Shown here piece by piece: positions 38,890 to 50,485 of a stretch of DNA of 64,000 bases. Numbering within the stretch: position 1 is the stretch's first letter; every line of letters starts with the position of its first letter. Both the position numbers and the translations under genes were made by a program. The stretch spans positions 1,550,001 to 1,614,000 of the forward strand of contig JAHLKI010000003.1 of the NCBI GenBank assembly GCA_025602905.1. The letters are read 5' to 3'. The DNA is from Phlyctochytrium arcticum (Eukaryota > Chytridiomycota > Chytridiomycetes > Chytridiales > Chytridiaceae). The notes below the pieces were generated by a model that was not told where the DNA came from, ran no database searches, and saw only the letters and a program-made list of their open reading frames with translations.

Positions 38890-40819
38890 TCGAAAGTCTG
38901 GTTTCAATTGTGCACTTCGAAGGGTGAACCATTACTGGGAAGAGTTTCCTCTGTACTCGTCTCGAAAGATTCGATTGTGGACAACCTTTGCGACGCAGTC
39001 TACGACAAGTGGAAAGTGTCGAAACATTTCTAGGACGTGGCGGCCGGAGAACTTTTCGTCTACGCCGACAAAGCAGCACTCGACACCGATATTGCCGCAA
39101 ACAAGACTCTGAAAGGGATAGACTCGGGAACGGAAGTACAAACGCTTGCGGAAACGTAGAGCAATAAGCCGCCGCTGATTGTGCTGCCGCAGCAAAGTGG
39201 TCAGTCAACAGAAGTAGCCGGCGGGATGGCAGGTGGATCTTTTCATTTATTTTGGACGCATCTTCCTTCCGCCTCTTCCTACCGGGAATATGACTTTGAC
39301 TGGCTCACAATGGCGAATGGCGCGTACTGCCTGGCACATCCCGCTTACGGTAAACACGTACTCGTGCGCGAGGCATACAAGATATGGGAGGAAATTGATA
39401 AGAATCCAACCCTAAAGTATGTCATATGTGGAACACCAGGTGTGTTACCTTTTCCTGCAGTTACTATATCAAGACTCATCACTATTACTTCAGGAATTGG
39501 TAAAACCTTTTTCAGCAACTACCTAATGTGGCAGATTCGCAAGAAGTATGACACGGCAGTAATTGTCTATTCGTCCCAATTGACAGAAAGTATTGCGAGG
39601 TATTTCGCATTCCTTCCTAATGGAGAAGTACGGGTGCCGGAAGGAGTGGAATTAGTATCATACGTCTCGAATGCAAACAACTGGCTCATTACTGATGCCG
39701 TGTAAACTGGTTATTGGGCCGCCCGAACAGTCCTAGTAACCTCCCCCGAACGGGAACGATTTAAAGTACTATTAAAACAGCCGCGTACCCGGCGACGTTT
39801 CATGCCGCTGTGGTCCTGGGAAGAGATTGAGGCCGTTGTGCGCAAGTGTTTCCCACACTTCAGACTTGATGACGTTCGACGGGTAGTGGCTTTCTGGGGC
39901 ATGATCCCTCGCAATATAGTGATAAAATGCGAGAGTGGCCAATTGGACCAGAAGCATTTGGAAGATAGCGACTCTCTCAATTCAGATCTTGCACTTGCAA
40001 AATGTTTCGAAGTCATCTACACCGAAACTTACCCAACTGCAGCCATTAGTGGTCAAGTGTTACATCTCTGGACAGAGAAACCATACGTAGACAAAGTGGT
40101 CAAATTTGCTTCGATTCCCATGGCAGACAAACTTTTACGGTTGTGCGGTGAGAGTCTTCAGGAAAAAATTCGCCACTTTATATCGACCGCTGCGAATACT
40201 AGTAACCTTGCCGGCTTAAGAGGCAACATATTCGAAGCGTTTTCTCATCGTCGGTTAATGCGCGGCGGGAAATTTACGGTATGTTCAATATAATCTGCTG
40301 CTTAAAGAACATGAACGTGACTCTTTGCAGATTCGAAATCTTTCAACGAAAAAGGAGGATGAACTTGTCTTGTCACCTGTCGGAGAGACTGTTGTTTTCA
40401 AGGACTTCGATGAGATGGTTGACAACACATATAACCGCCCTATCTCGCGAAGTATTGCATCAGTTGATTCACTCTACACTCCCCTCAAACTATTTCAAAT
40501 GACGGTTTCTTGCGAGCATGAAATAAAGGCAAGTATAATCATCTTGCCGTCCATCGATTGTCACTTTTTTACCGTTGTTATTTTGATTTAAGGGAGTGGT
40601 CTAAAACCCTTGATCGACCATTTGGATTCCGACGAACCTCTACAATTCTTTTTTGTCGTTCCCACCGAAAGATTTGAATCGTTCCGCGAGCAGCAGGTAG
40701 TAAATAGCGACGGAAAGCCCTATCAGAAGCCTGGTGATTTTTTGAATCGAATCCAGCAATATGTTCTTAGACTCGACGTGGCAGAGTTGGGAGAGTGTTA
40801 TGGCTGGGGCAACAAGTAG
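38890..40819 (+). pseudogene. Crinkler/RHS-type NTPase gene, inactivated
   Basis: The reading frame matches the layout of CRN (Crinkler) proteins, which are related to trypanosome RHS proteins. A ubiquitin-like header (KVWFQLCTSKGEPLLG, then ELFVYADKAALDTDI) is followed by a P-loop NTPase with GTPGIGKT interrupted by a 54-nt intron (39440-39493), then the conserved PLWSWEEIEAVVRKCF and the C-terminal RGNIFEAFSHRRLMRGGKF motif. Three stop codons interrupt an otherwise well kept frame: TAG at 39031, TAG at 39157 and TAA at 39703. Further introns are likely near 40280-40330 and 40530-40600. Many CRNs carry nuclease or kinase tails; none is certain here. It lies head-to-head with prolyl-tRNA synthetase. 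I call it a pseudogene because TAG is a normal stop for other genes in this window. Confidence 0.75.
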
Positions 40820-41627
40820 CGTTACAAACGAAAACAATGACCCTCGATAGGCCACGGAGGGTTCCGGAGGATGGTTTGGAGCGAGGATCCACAAGTGTTT
40901 GCAGAGATAGTCATGTTGTAAAAAGTGCCGTATGTCGCTCGAAAATGCACCGTTTTGAATCGTTTTCAGTAGGTTTTGACGTATCTCAGCGCTTGAGGTC
41001 GATAAACCTACTGAAAACCTATCAGAAACATGTATTTTCACACGTTTCATTTTGCAACATTTAGAATGACCAGTTTTCGGAATTTTTGAAATCTTTTTCA
41101 ACCATGGAGAGCGGCTCTACATACCCCTCGACAATATATCGATTTCTCTGCTTTTCAGTGCATCTATCCCTCCATAGCCTCGGAAGGGTTTTGAGGCTTT
41201 GTTGCAAAACTCAAATTGTGGTAAAAAATATGCGACTCGATGGGGCTCGATAGCGATGCATGTTTTACCTCGTACTGGAGACATTGATGGAGGTGCGACT
41301 GTCAAAAAGATGCAGATGACAGTCATCTCTCTCCATCGTACTCGAAGATTACATAACAAAGGATTATTCTGATGTAAGATAGAGGGAGGTTCGAGGCATT
41401 TAAACCCTTCGAGGGCCTGCGATGCGGGCAATTCAGAGTTACAATTATGGGTTGGTGTTCCGAAGTTTCCAGGCAATACATCTCGCGCAAAGCCATCAGC
41501 CCTCGTCAGAACCGCGGCATAACCCTTGATTATATTAGTCCAAGGCATTTAAACTCAAGCTTGATGTACCAAGGGATGTCTCGCAGATTATCGAATTTAT
41601 CATTGCAGAATTCGAATGTTCTTGAAC
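40820..41627. other. Gene-free spacer
   Basis: About 800 bp with no supported gene. It holds a perfect 15-bp inverted repeat (40962-41018). Its last 40 or so bases (gattatcgaatttat near 41587) resemble the spacers between the membrane-protein paralogues downstream, suggesting a decayed edge of that array. Confidence 0.5.
40962..41018. repeat. Perfect 15-bp inverted repeat (hairpin)
   Basis: gttttcagtaggttt at 40962-40976 is exactly complementary to aaacctactgaaaac at 41004-41018, with a 27-nt loop. It lies about 140 bp beyond the Crinkler-like pseudogene. It may be a transcription-linked hairpin or a miniature element end. Confidence 0.7.
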
Positions 41628-41981
41628 GCATGATTAGAAACGATATGAATGATGGTCATCGCCGATGGAGGTTTTGTCCGATACCTACTTGCAAGTTTAT
41701 TTTATGCATTGGTGATTGATTCAGGAAATGTTTGTAGATGTCCCCGTTTTCGAGACTCAAGGCCCCCGATGTGTTTCACGCGTTGACGGTTGGCAAATGG
41801 GGATTCGTGAATAAGTGACAGCGCAACGCGTGAAACACATCGGGGGCCTTGAGTCTCGAAAACGGGGACATCTACAAACATTTCCTGAAGCAATCACCAA
41901 TGCATAAAATAAACTTGCAAGTAGGTATCGGACAAAACCTCCATCGGCGATGACCATCATTCATATCGTTTCTAATCATGC
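41628..41981. repeat. 158-bp near-perfect inverted repeat
   Basis: The left arm 41628-41785 is the reverse complement of the right arm 41824-41981. I find a single mismatch (near 41733, inside gtgattgattcagg versus gtgattgcttcagg). The spacer is 38 bp. The right arm runs directly into the upstream region of the first membrane-protein gene and resembles the spacers of the other two copies (gcgcgt...cacagcgggggc). The left arm is therefore an inverted copy of promoter-proximal sequence. Near identity implies recent origin or correction. Confidence 0.85.
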
Positions 41982-42069
41982 TTTTAGTAAACATCAAATA
42001 AGAAGCAGACCCGTCATCCTCCTGGTAGCAACGTTCCGAAAGCTGGAAAACGCTGAATATAACCTTGCC

Positions 42070-43242
42070 ATGGAATACGATCCTGCTCTCTATTTCCGGT
42101 GCAGATACGCTGAAGTCTGGGGGACAGTTTGTTATGTTATTGCGGTAAGCGATACGGAGATACGCTGATGTTGGGCACTCATTAACCGGTTTAATGATCC
42201 TCCAAATCAGATTGTGTTATGCCTCGAAACTGCGTGCGGTCTTCTGACAAGCGAACGATTCAAAGGCTCCAGACCTATGCACTTGCACCTTGTCTGCAGT
42301 ATCACCTGGCTAGCTGTCGTTCTTACCTATTCTGCGGCCTTGCACATCCGCTCCGGACCGTCGCGCAACAGCTTGCTAATCCTCAGTGCCGTGCTTGATG
42401 TACTCGGGAGAAGCATTCTCGTGTACAATGTGGCAACCCGAGCATTGTGTGTGCTCACTTTCCATCAGAAAGTGAAACGAGCTACACAGGCCACGCTCTA
42501 CGTTGTTATTATCCTGATCATCGCCTCAGTGGGTGGACTAATTCCCGCATATATTCAATCCAACGGACTGTACTCGTCAAACCATCCTGGATACCACATC
42601 TATGTGGCTGGGATTATCTTGGATCTGATATTCTCCATTGTATGCGACACCTTGTATCTCTATGTCATTCGCGAGTGTGTTTCCATGTACGGTCGGTTTC
42701 CTCATCGACGAACAACCTTGGCATCGATAAATTTGGTCGTGCTTATGCTTTTGGAGGTTGTTGCCATCGTACTCGTCTTGACCGACATGGACCAGCAATT
42801 TGGAGCCCACTACGTGTGTACTGCGCTGCGCATTCGGTTTTTTACTTACATCGTCAAGTACACCGACCGTATCTTGCGGACAAGAAACAGGGAAAACAAC
42901 CGCGCTAATGGTATCCCATCGGGAAATGCGCGCTCAGACGCAACGACACCTGAGACGAGCGGCCCACAAACTGGAGACACCAGTGGTTTCAGTGGAGGGT
43001 CTACAGTGGAAGCCGATCTGACCGCTCCAAACATGTGTCGCACCAACTCAATACCACCGCGAATGGACGTTGAAACTGGACACATGCAACGTCCACATCG
43101 CAATACTGATCAGCTAAGTCTTCCGGAAATGCGTATCAATACGGACGTCTCGAATAATGGTCGGCGATACTCCAGTTGGGCATCTCCCGACTCTGACGCG
43201 ACTCGAAACTCTGCTACATCTACCGAACCGTGCCTGATATGA
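42070..43242 (+). CDS. Seven-helix membrane protein, array copy A
   Basis: I do not recognise the family. Exon 1 (42070-42144) encodes MEYDPALYFRCRYAEVWG and the start of helix 1; exon 2 is 42211-43242, giving 368 residues. Hydrophobic segments number about seven, including LVCSITWLAVVLTYSAAL, LLILSAVLDVLGRSILVYN, TLYVVIILIIASVGGLIPAY, YVAGIILDLIFSIVCDTLYL and INLVVLMLLEVVAIVLVLT, followed by a short last helix ending FFTYIVKYTDRIL. The layout, with a short N-terminus, short basic loops and a long Ser/Thr/Pro-rich tail, is receptor-like. The tail is full length here and ends ATSTEPCLI. This copy is the reference for the truncated copies B and C. Confidence 0.8.
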
Positions 43243-43928
43243 ACAGACAAGATCGTATCCGCCTCCGGTGAACGACTCTAGCGCAGCAATGCAGGCCGTT
43301 CCGGTAACGGTCCAGCTTTCTTTCCATTGTTTCATCCCACTTTTCTAGAGCTTTTTGCTCACCATGCGGTTCTCTGTCCCTGCATTTCTCCATCCAATCT
43401 TTCATAACCGTAGCACATCTATCCCCCATTTGAGAGTTGCTTTACGGACACCAACTGTGCCTGAAGTCTGCTTTATCCTTCTATGAGCGGTGCTTCTCAT
43501 TGTAATATATTATTTTCTGTCTTGTATACTGCTCACCACCAACGGTTTTCGCCGATTATCGAGTTTACACAGTTTACATCCGCAATCGTATAGAACTCGA
43601 ATGGTCATGACGAGTAAAACAGAGACGTGTCAATATGTGACTGCGCGGCGCGTCGGAACACAGCGGGGGCTCTGTCGAAAAACCTGCTCGAAAAGGGGTC
43701 CATGTGCAGAACACGTATTGATGAGATGAGAAGAAGCAGCAGCAGAGAGATGGAAATGACGATATCGAGGGCTTGAGATATTGGGAAAAACGTCGTCGCC
43801 CACAAGCATAGGTTTTTGGGCTGTGATTCAGACATGCTACCAAGTACACACCAAATGAACAACACAACGGCTGTCCTGCTCACACAAACTCTCCGAGAGC
43901 TGAAGAACGCTTGCCCCAATTGCCCGTC

Positions 43929-45040
43929 ATGGAACACGATCCCGGATTTACTTTCTCATGCACTTTTGCCGAAGTCTTTGGACGGGTCTGTGATGTCGTG
44001 ACGGTAAGGGAAAGAGGACGGCCTGAGTTTGGCATATATTCATCAATTAAATAAATGATCTCTCACATCAGATTGTGCTATGTATCGAAACTGCGTGCAG
44101 TCTGCTGACAAGCAAACGGTTCATAAAGTCCAGACCTATGCAACTGCATCTCCTCTGTACCATCACCTGGCTAGCTGCTAATGTCACGTATTATGCGGCA
44201 TTGGACCATGACTTGGAAACGCCACGCGATGTCCTACTGATCGTCAGTCTTTTACTTGATGTATTCGGGAGAAGCTTACTTGTATATAATGTAGCAACAA
44301 GAGCATTGTGCGTGCTCGTTTTTCATCAGAGATTGAGACGAGCTGTACGGATTGCGCGCTACGTTGTCATAATCCTCATCATCGCATCGGCGGGTGGACT
44401 GATTCCCGCATACATTCAATCAGACGGAATTTACGTGCCAAATCATTCCGGATACTACATCTACGGGGCTGGGATTGTCTTGGATTTGATATTCTCTATC
44501 GCATGCGACGCGCTTTACCTATATGTCATTCAAGAATGTTCCTCCGTGCACGGTCAACTTCCTCGTCGACGAACAATTTGGGCACAATTGAATTTGGCCA
44601 CGCTTGTAGTTTTAGAGAGCGTCGCCATCGTTCTCGCCTTGACCGGGATCGACCAGGACTTTGGGGTACACTACGTCTGTACCGTGCTGCGCATCCGGTT
44701 TTTCGTCTACATCATCAAATACACCGACCGGATGATCCGGGCAAGAGACGACGCCAGCAGCCTTTTTCCTAATATTCCATCAGGAGATGCGCTCTCAGCA
44801 GGAACAATGCAGGAGTCTGGTGGACCACAAGCCGGAGACATCAGTGGTATTAGTGAAGGGCCTACGGTGGAATCCGAGCTGACCGCTCCAGAGACACTTT
44901 TCAGCAATTCAATACTCCCGCGAATAGATATCGAAGACGAACACATACAACATTCACATCGAGATGCTGATCAGCTCAGCCTTCCAAAAATGCGTATCAA
45001 TACGGATTTCTCGAATAATAGTCGGCGATACTCCAGTTGA
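43929..45040 (+). CDS. Seven-helix membrane protein, array copy B (C-tail shortened)
   Basis: A close paralogue of copy A with the same exon layout: exon 1 43929-44003 (MEHDPGFTFSCTFAEVFG, 25 codons) and exon 2 44072-45040. The seven hydrophobic segments align with A throughout (for example VVIILIIASAGGLIPAYIQS and GIVLDLIFSIACDALYLYVI). The tail stops at NNSRRYSS because the TGG codon of copy A has become TGA. The sequence past that stop still encodes the missing 20 or so residues (ending TDPCLI and TGA), so the truncation is recent. The upstream and downstream spacers are homologous to those of A and C. Confidence 0.8.
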
Positions 45041-45772
45041 GCATCTCCCGACTCTGAAGTTACTCGCACCTCAGCTACATCTACCGACCCGTGCCTGATA
45101 TGATCGGACGCGCATATATTCTTCGCTCCTTCCTTTAACTTCGGTGAACAATTCGAGCGCAGCAAGGCAGGCAGTTTCGGTGATTTTTATCCATCTTTCC
45201 ATCCCATTCTTAAAAAAATAATTCCGCACCATACGGTTCTCTGGCCTTACATTTTCCGTTGAAATCTTTCGCGTACCATAGCACATCTCTATGAAGCCGA
45301 TCCCTGTTTGTTTGAGTTGCTTTACGGACACCCACTGTGCCTAGAGTGTGTTTTGGCCTTCTATGAGCCGTGCTTTTCGTTGTAATATATTACTTGCTGT
45401 CTTGTACACTATAAAAAATCATTTGTTTCCGCCGACCATCGAATTTACATCCTGAATCGTGGAATCCGAATGTTCTGTGGCGGTGCACTCTAGGACGCTG
45501 CGCAACGAGTCGAAACAGAGCGGGGGCCCTGTCAAAATACCTGCTGGAAAACGGGTGCATGAGTAAAACACGTATTGCTGAGGGATGAAGCAAGGAGATG
45601 CAAATGATATTAGCGAAGGCTTAAGATATCGGGAAAAACAGGCTAGCATCGTCGCCCCCGCACACAGGTTTTTGGACTGTGACCGCCAAGATCACAGCAA
45701 CTGAAGAGCAACCGCCGTCCTTCCCAAACAAAGGTTCCGAAAGCTGAATAACGTTTGCTCCAATTGCGCGCC

Positions 45773-46830
45773 ATGGAATACGATCCCACTCAGAGTTCCT
45801 CATGCAACTTTACCGAACGCTTTGGGAGGCTGTTTATTGTCACTACGGTGAGGGGATGACGATGGCTTGAACTTTGGCATTCATTCATCAGTTGAATAAT
45901 CCTCACAATCAGATTATGCTATGTATCGAAGCTGCGTGGAGTCTACTGATAAGCAAACGGTTCAAACGCTCCAGGCCCATGCAACTGCATCTTGTTTGTA
46001 CGATCACCTGGCTAGCTGCTACCGTTACGTATTCAACCGCCTTGCACGGTGACTTGGGAACGCGGCGCAATGTCTTGCTGATCATCAGTGCGCTGCTTGA
46101 TGTGTTTGGGAGAAGCTTTCTCGTGTGGAATGTGGCAACAAGAGCGTTGTGTGTGCTTGTTTTCCATCAGAAATTGAGACGAGCTATATGGTTTGCGCTC
46201 TACGCTATCATAATTCTCATAATCGCATCAGTGGGTGGACTGATTCCCGCATACATTCACTCAGACGGAATTTACTTGCCGAACGATGCTGGATACTACA
46301 TCTACGTGGCTGGAATTATCTTGGATCTGGTATTCTCCATTGCATGCGACACGCTGTACCTATGTGTCATTCACGACTGCGCTTCCATACACGGCCAGCT
46401 GCCTCGCCGACGAACAATTTTGGTACAATTGAATTTGGTTACGCTTGTTATTTTAGAGACCGTCGCCATCATTCTCGTCCTGACCGGAGTTGATCGGCAA
46501 TTTGGGGTACACTACGTCTGTACCGTCCTGCGCATCCGGTTTTTCGTCTACATCATCAAATACACCGACCGGATTATCCGGGCAAGAGACACAGTTAGCA
46601 GCCATTTTCTTGATATTCCACCAGGAAATGCGCTTTCAGCAGGAACGATGCAGGAGCCTGGTGGACCACAAACCGGAGACCCCAGTGGTGTTAGTGAAGA
46701 GTCTACGGTGGAACCGGATCTGACCGCTCAAGACATACGTTCCAGCAAGTCAATGCCACCACGAATAGATATTGAAAACGGACCCACACAACGTTCATAT
46801 CGAGATACTGATCGGCTCAGTTTTCCGTGA
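45773..46830 (+). CDS. Seven-helix membrane protein, array copy C (C-tail shorter still)
   Basis: The third paralogue has exon 1 45773-45847 (MEYDPTQSSSCNFTERFG) and exon 2 45913-46830. The membrane core is intact (AIIILIIASVGGLIPAYIHS, GIILDLVFSIACDTLYLCVI). The coding frame ends at DRLSFP, where a TGA replaces the GAA of copy A, removing the tail segment MRINTDVSNNGRRYSS and everything after it. Sequence downstream of 46850 no longer resembles the array unit. The conserved core suggests that selection acts on the helices rather than the tail. Confidence 0.78.
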
Positions 46831-49290
46831 ATGCGCTAATTGTGGCGACCCCAAAATACTCATATTTCCGACGTTTTAAGTGGTTCATCCCAATCTTCCC
46901 CGATCTTCCCATCACACTTTTTAAATAGCCTTTCGCACATTATATATACGGTTCTCTGCTCTCACCCTACCTTTAACATTCCCTACCACATCTGCTTAAA
47001 TCGGATCCCACTTGGGTGCTTTGCTTCATAAACTTCAGCTACTTTTTGTTGTTAATGTGAGCATTACCCGTCTTTTACAAACTTTACAGATCTGCCCATA
47101 AACTGTGACTTACGGTATCAGTTCATGATCTGATGATCTTTCATCACGATAAGCAATGCGTATCAAGATGCCGCTGCTGATATAGGACTCGGCAGTGTTG
47201 AAGTACTAGCAGATGCTGGTTGTTGGCATATTTGCCAAATGTTCCGCTCTAGACGGAAGTTCAGGACGCTCAAACAGAAAGTCAGATCTACCAAAGTCGG
47301 CAGTGGCACAGTCTTCGAAGAGCTGTCAGTTCGGAGAGCTGTCAGCCCCGCCACGCTCAATCGAATTCAATGTCTGTTGAAGCAAGATCTCAGTCGTACG
47401 TCTGGCAATCTCTGTGGATGAAGCATGCGCTCAGCCGAAAGCCCTCCTGTATCCGCTAACAGGCCAACAGGTCGCAGTCTTGCACAACGCACGACAAATC
47501 CGACCATCTACTTCCGACATTCCCCTCCCCTCAGCCGTCGGGTGCGATATAACTTCTTGTCCAGCTTTGAAAACAGTACCAACACCTTGTATTGAAGCTC
47601 TACGATCCCCCTGAGTGGTTCATCAGCATCGCCGGAAGACATCCTCGTGCAAGATGCCGATTATCGGCCGCTATAAGATGCCAAAGGCTTCCGCCGTCTA
47701 TTCGAACCAAGTTTAAAGGAAATCTCGATATATGTTACTGGTATTGCTTTTCAAATCGTGGAGCATTCATCTCAAGGCTGCCATCAAGTTCCGCTGATCG
47801 GATAAGAATTTGTTCCCAAATCGCAGGCAACTCAGTCGAAAAATGCGAGAGAACTCCAAATTAAGCAGTACGATGTTGGACGCTTGGCTCATTTGGAAGG
47901 ACTTCGCCATCTAGTTACCTGCCCGCCGCCCGTTCATGCTCGGAAAATCCTTGCGCGTTCCCCGGAGTTTATTGAAGAGTATGAAGAGTATGAAGAAAAG
48001 CTGCCAGTCGAACTACCTGTTTGCAAGAACCGTTCACCAAAGAAGTGAGAGAGGTTGTCAAATTCTTCAACAATCATCACTCAATCAATAGAACGCCGCC
48101 TTGCCAGCAGCCTGCGTTCACCCTGCACAAATGCGAATGGGCAGATGGGCTCAAGGTTTTACCCAACCCTGTACCGACCCTAAACTCCCGGCCCTCGGGC
48201 TACTGGCTGGCCCACACCAACAAGTATGTCCAGCCGGTTGCTACAACACGCCGCAGAAACAAGACTATGGCGTCGTGGAGCGCATTGGCGCTGGCAAATG
48301 CCCGTCCCTCATCACAGAGCCCGTCACGGATGACACGGACTTACATCTCAAACAGGATGTTAAAGATTTTGTTTTGGAGGACGGCAGTACGCCTTGCCGC
48401 CTGTCATGCATCGGGTACGTTAATGGATATCGGACAATCCCCATTCATACTGTCCTGAAACCCTTTTTTTAGGAAGTATTGAATCAAACGACAAATCACA
48501 AAGGCATTTAGACAGTAACTACCAGAAAAGCATTATTTTACGCCCTATTGGTTCTGATACATGCCCCGTCCGAATTCTCGACAAAATCCTCGCTCGATTA
48601 GGCAAGAACCGGGATATGGCAGACGATCACGAAGTCTCCAGGCGGGCCTTCTTCGTTCAGAGCGAGCGGTGCAACGCAATTGACCTTCGCAGGATGCCCC
48701 CCTTTAATCACTTGCTCCAGACGAAAGGAGACATATATGACGGGAAGACAAACCAGAATGGTCAAGCGGAATGTGCAGGCGCGATGCGAAATGTAGATCA
48801 CACAAAAATGCATGGAGGTCGATCATATTGACGGAAACCGGAAGAACACCTGTTCCGCCTCAGTGGGGTCGAAAGGCTGGCGCAGAGATACACCGCGAAC
48901 AGCAACACGGTACCTGTCACCTTTGCGATAAAGAGGGTCCTGTCGGCGTCGATCGCGTAGACTCCAGCGACACATATGGACGACTGTCGCGAATGTTGTT
49001 GGCCGTGCAACTACATGAAGCGCGACCTGGCTCTCGACGGTCTATAACCAAGTATTTATGGGCAACCATCAAGCACAAAACCTTCAAGATGGGCAACCTA
49101 CCGCAGAACATATCCCAGCACATATCCCAGCACATATCCCAGCACATATCCAGCACATATCCCAGAACATATCCCCGGAAACTACAGAGACACTCCAGAA
49201 CTTCATACAGATTCAGCAGAAACAGAGCATGAGACTAAGGAAAGCAGGTTAACTTCGAAAATCATGAGTTGTTGTTGGACTTTGTTCTTG
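46831..49290. other. Decayed, coding-like DNA without an intact gene
   Basis: Several short open stretches on the plus strand look like remnants, such as RRKFRTLKQKVRSTKVGSG near 47255 and QYDVGRLAHLEGLRHLVTC near 47872, but stops and frame changes separate them. Near 48812 the short frame MEVDHIDGNRKN resembles the core of an HNH endonuclease and is cut off soon after. The pattern suggests old transposon debris. I cannot assign a family. Confidence 0.4.
49104..49174. repeat. 12-bp minisatellite, six units
   Basis: The units are cagcacatatcc with the first and last as cagaacatatcc. The fourth unit lacks one C, which shifts the frame of the short HIPA-repeat peptide it encodes. Confidence 0.85.
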
Positions 49291-49494
49291 TTCTCTGTTG
49301 AAGTTGAATACTCAATTGATGCAACATAGGTATGGGCAGATGGATACAGATCAGATGTGGCGCCTTAAATCTGGCCGTTGTGTAGAAGAAGTCATGTACG
49401 AAGCTGGGTTTGAAGTTCGGATATGCAAGGTAAGGTTATCTTCGGTCAGGTCCAACGACCGCGCATTTAAGCACCGCCCATTGATACAGACATA

Positions 49495-50485
49495 TCCGCA
49501 GACGGAGTTACCCACCCACACCAGGATGCACTTACGGACTCGGCGGAACACATGGAAGCGACGGCGCAGGCCGAAGGAGAAATTGGCAGCAACGCCGCGA
49601 ACACTACGAAAGACAGTCGAACTTTTTGCCCTACCCACCTGAGGAACGCCATCATAGATATGACGGAGGGACATTTCTGTGCACATCCTATGATCCCAGG
49701 ATACTCTGCCCCAACACCTGGAGGGATCAGGAAGTGGGCTGTTAAGCAAATGTACACTTACTGCGAGGAGAATGATTTGCCCGAGGTCTGGGCATACATG
49801 TGGGAGAATTGGTACCGTGTTAGACGGTGGGAATTGTGGGCGCGCTGCGTACGTGACGAGATCCCCGTGATGAGGACGACCATGATGATCGAATCGCAGT
49901 GAGTATTGATGAATTTAACAAAAGCACAACGAACTCACATATCGCTACAGTTGGAGTCGCCTTAAGCAGGGTTTCCTGCATCAATTCCACATGCCGCGAT
50001 GCGACCTACTGGTCTGGATTCTAGTCACTAAGCTGGGACCGACATACCATCGTAGGTTGGACAAAATATTGAGTGGAGAAAAAGATATCAGTCGATATCG
50101 AGATCCCCCATCCTGGAGAAAGGCCTTTAAAAAGATGTGGCGGAAGTTAGAGAAAACGGTGATCCCGCAGCCTGTGAACGACAAATACAGGCCGGATGCT
50201 AAACAGTGGAAGTGCACCTGTCCGTCTTTTGTCATTAACAGGTTTCTCATCTGTAAGCATCTTGTCCAAAGTGTGCACCCGGTGCCGGTCAAGTTCTTTT
50301 CGGAGGTAAAGCGCGGGCGCACAGCCCCTTACTGGCAACACCCATCTTTGCGTGTCATCCATGATGCTGAGGAAGACAGCGACGCCGATGAGGGTGATCC
50401 TCTTGATGTGGGAGTGGAGGCGGAGGTAGGGGGCTGTGCCCTGGACCGCCCTGGACGCGGAAGATCACGCGGAAGGCGAAGATGA
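49495..50485 (+). pseudogene. SWIM zinc-finger transposase-like fragment
   Basis: The frame runs to 49898, splices out 49899-49950 and continues to a stop at 50485. It includes CEENDLPEVWAYMWENWYRV, RRWELWARCVRDEIPVMRTT, ESHWSRLKQGFLHQFHMPRC and a SWIM-type zinc finger (WKCTCPSFVINRFLICKHLV, pattern CxCx10CxH). Similar segments occur at the C-terminus of MULE-like transposase proteins in fungi. The catalytic DDE part is not found upstream, and the acidic tail seems to change frame near 50460 (DDEESEWEQEQVEGFVNDGD lies in another frame). I therefore read it as a truncated, probably dead, transposon gene. A domesticated SWIM protein is the alternative. Confidence 0.5.

Larger units (their letters stand above)
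42070..46830. repeat. Tandem segmental triplication (units of about 1.85 kb)
   Basis: Start codons of the three copies lie 1,859 and 1,844 bp apart. Spacers are also homologous: downstream blocks near 43245-43450 and 45110-45320 match, and upstream blocks near 43555-43720 and 45420-45590 match, sharing agcgggggc and aacacgtatt motifs. Whole units, not just coding exons, were duplicated. Confidence 0.85.

Noticed and set aside
38890..39705. TAG as a sense codon (alternative code) explaining the Crinkler stops
   Set aside because: CCT4, RIX7, the Rieske protein, the carrier and Hsp70 all end at TAG in the expected place, and the third stop in the pseudogene is TAA.
43216..43242. CaaX prenylation motif at the end of membrane protein copy A
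   Set aside because: The Cys is third from the end (CLI), not fourth as a CaaX box requires.
47160..48472. Several open frames of 60-145 codons as real genes
   Set aside because: They are interrupted by stops and frame changes, lack shared splice sites and match no family; they are treated as debris.
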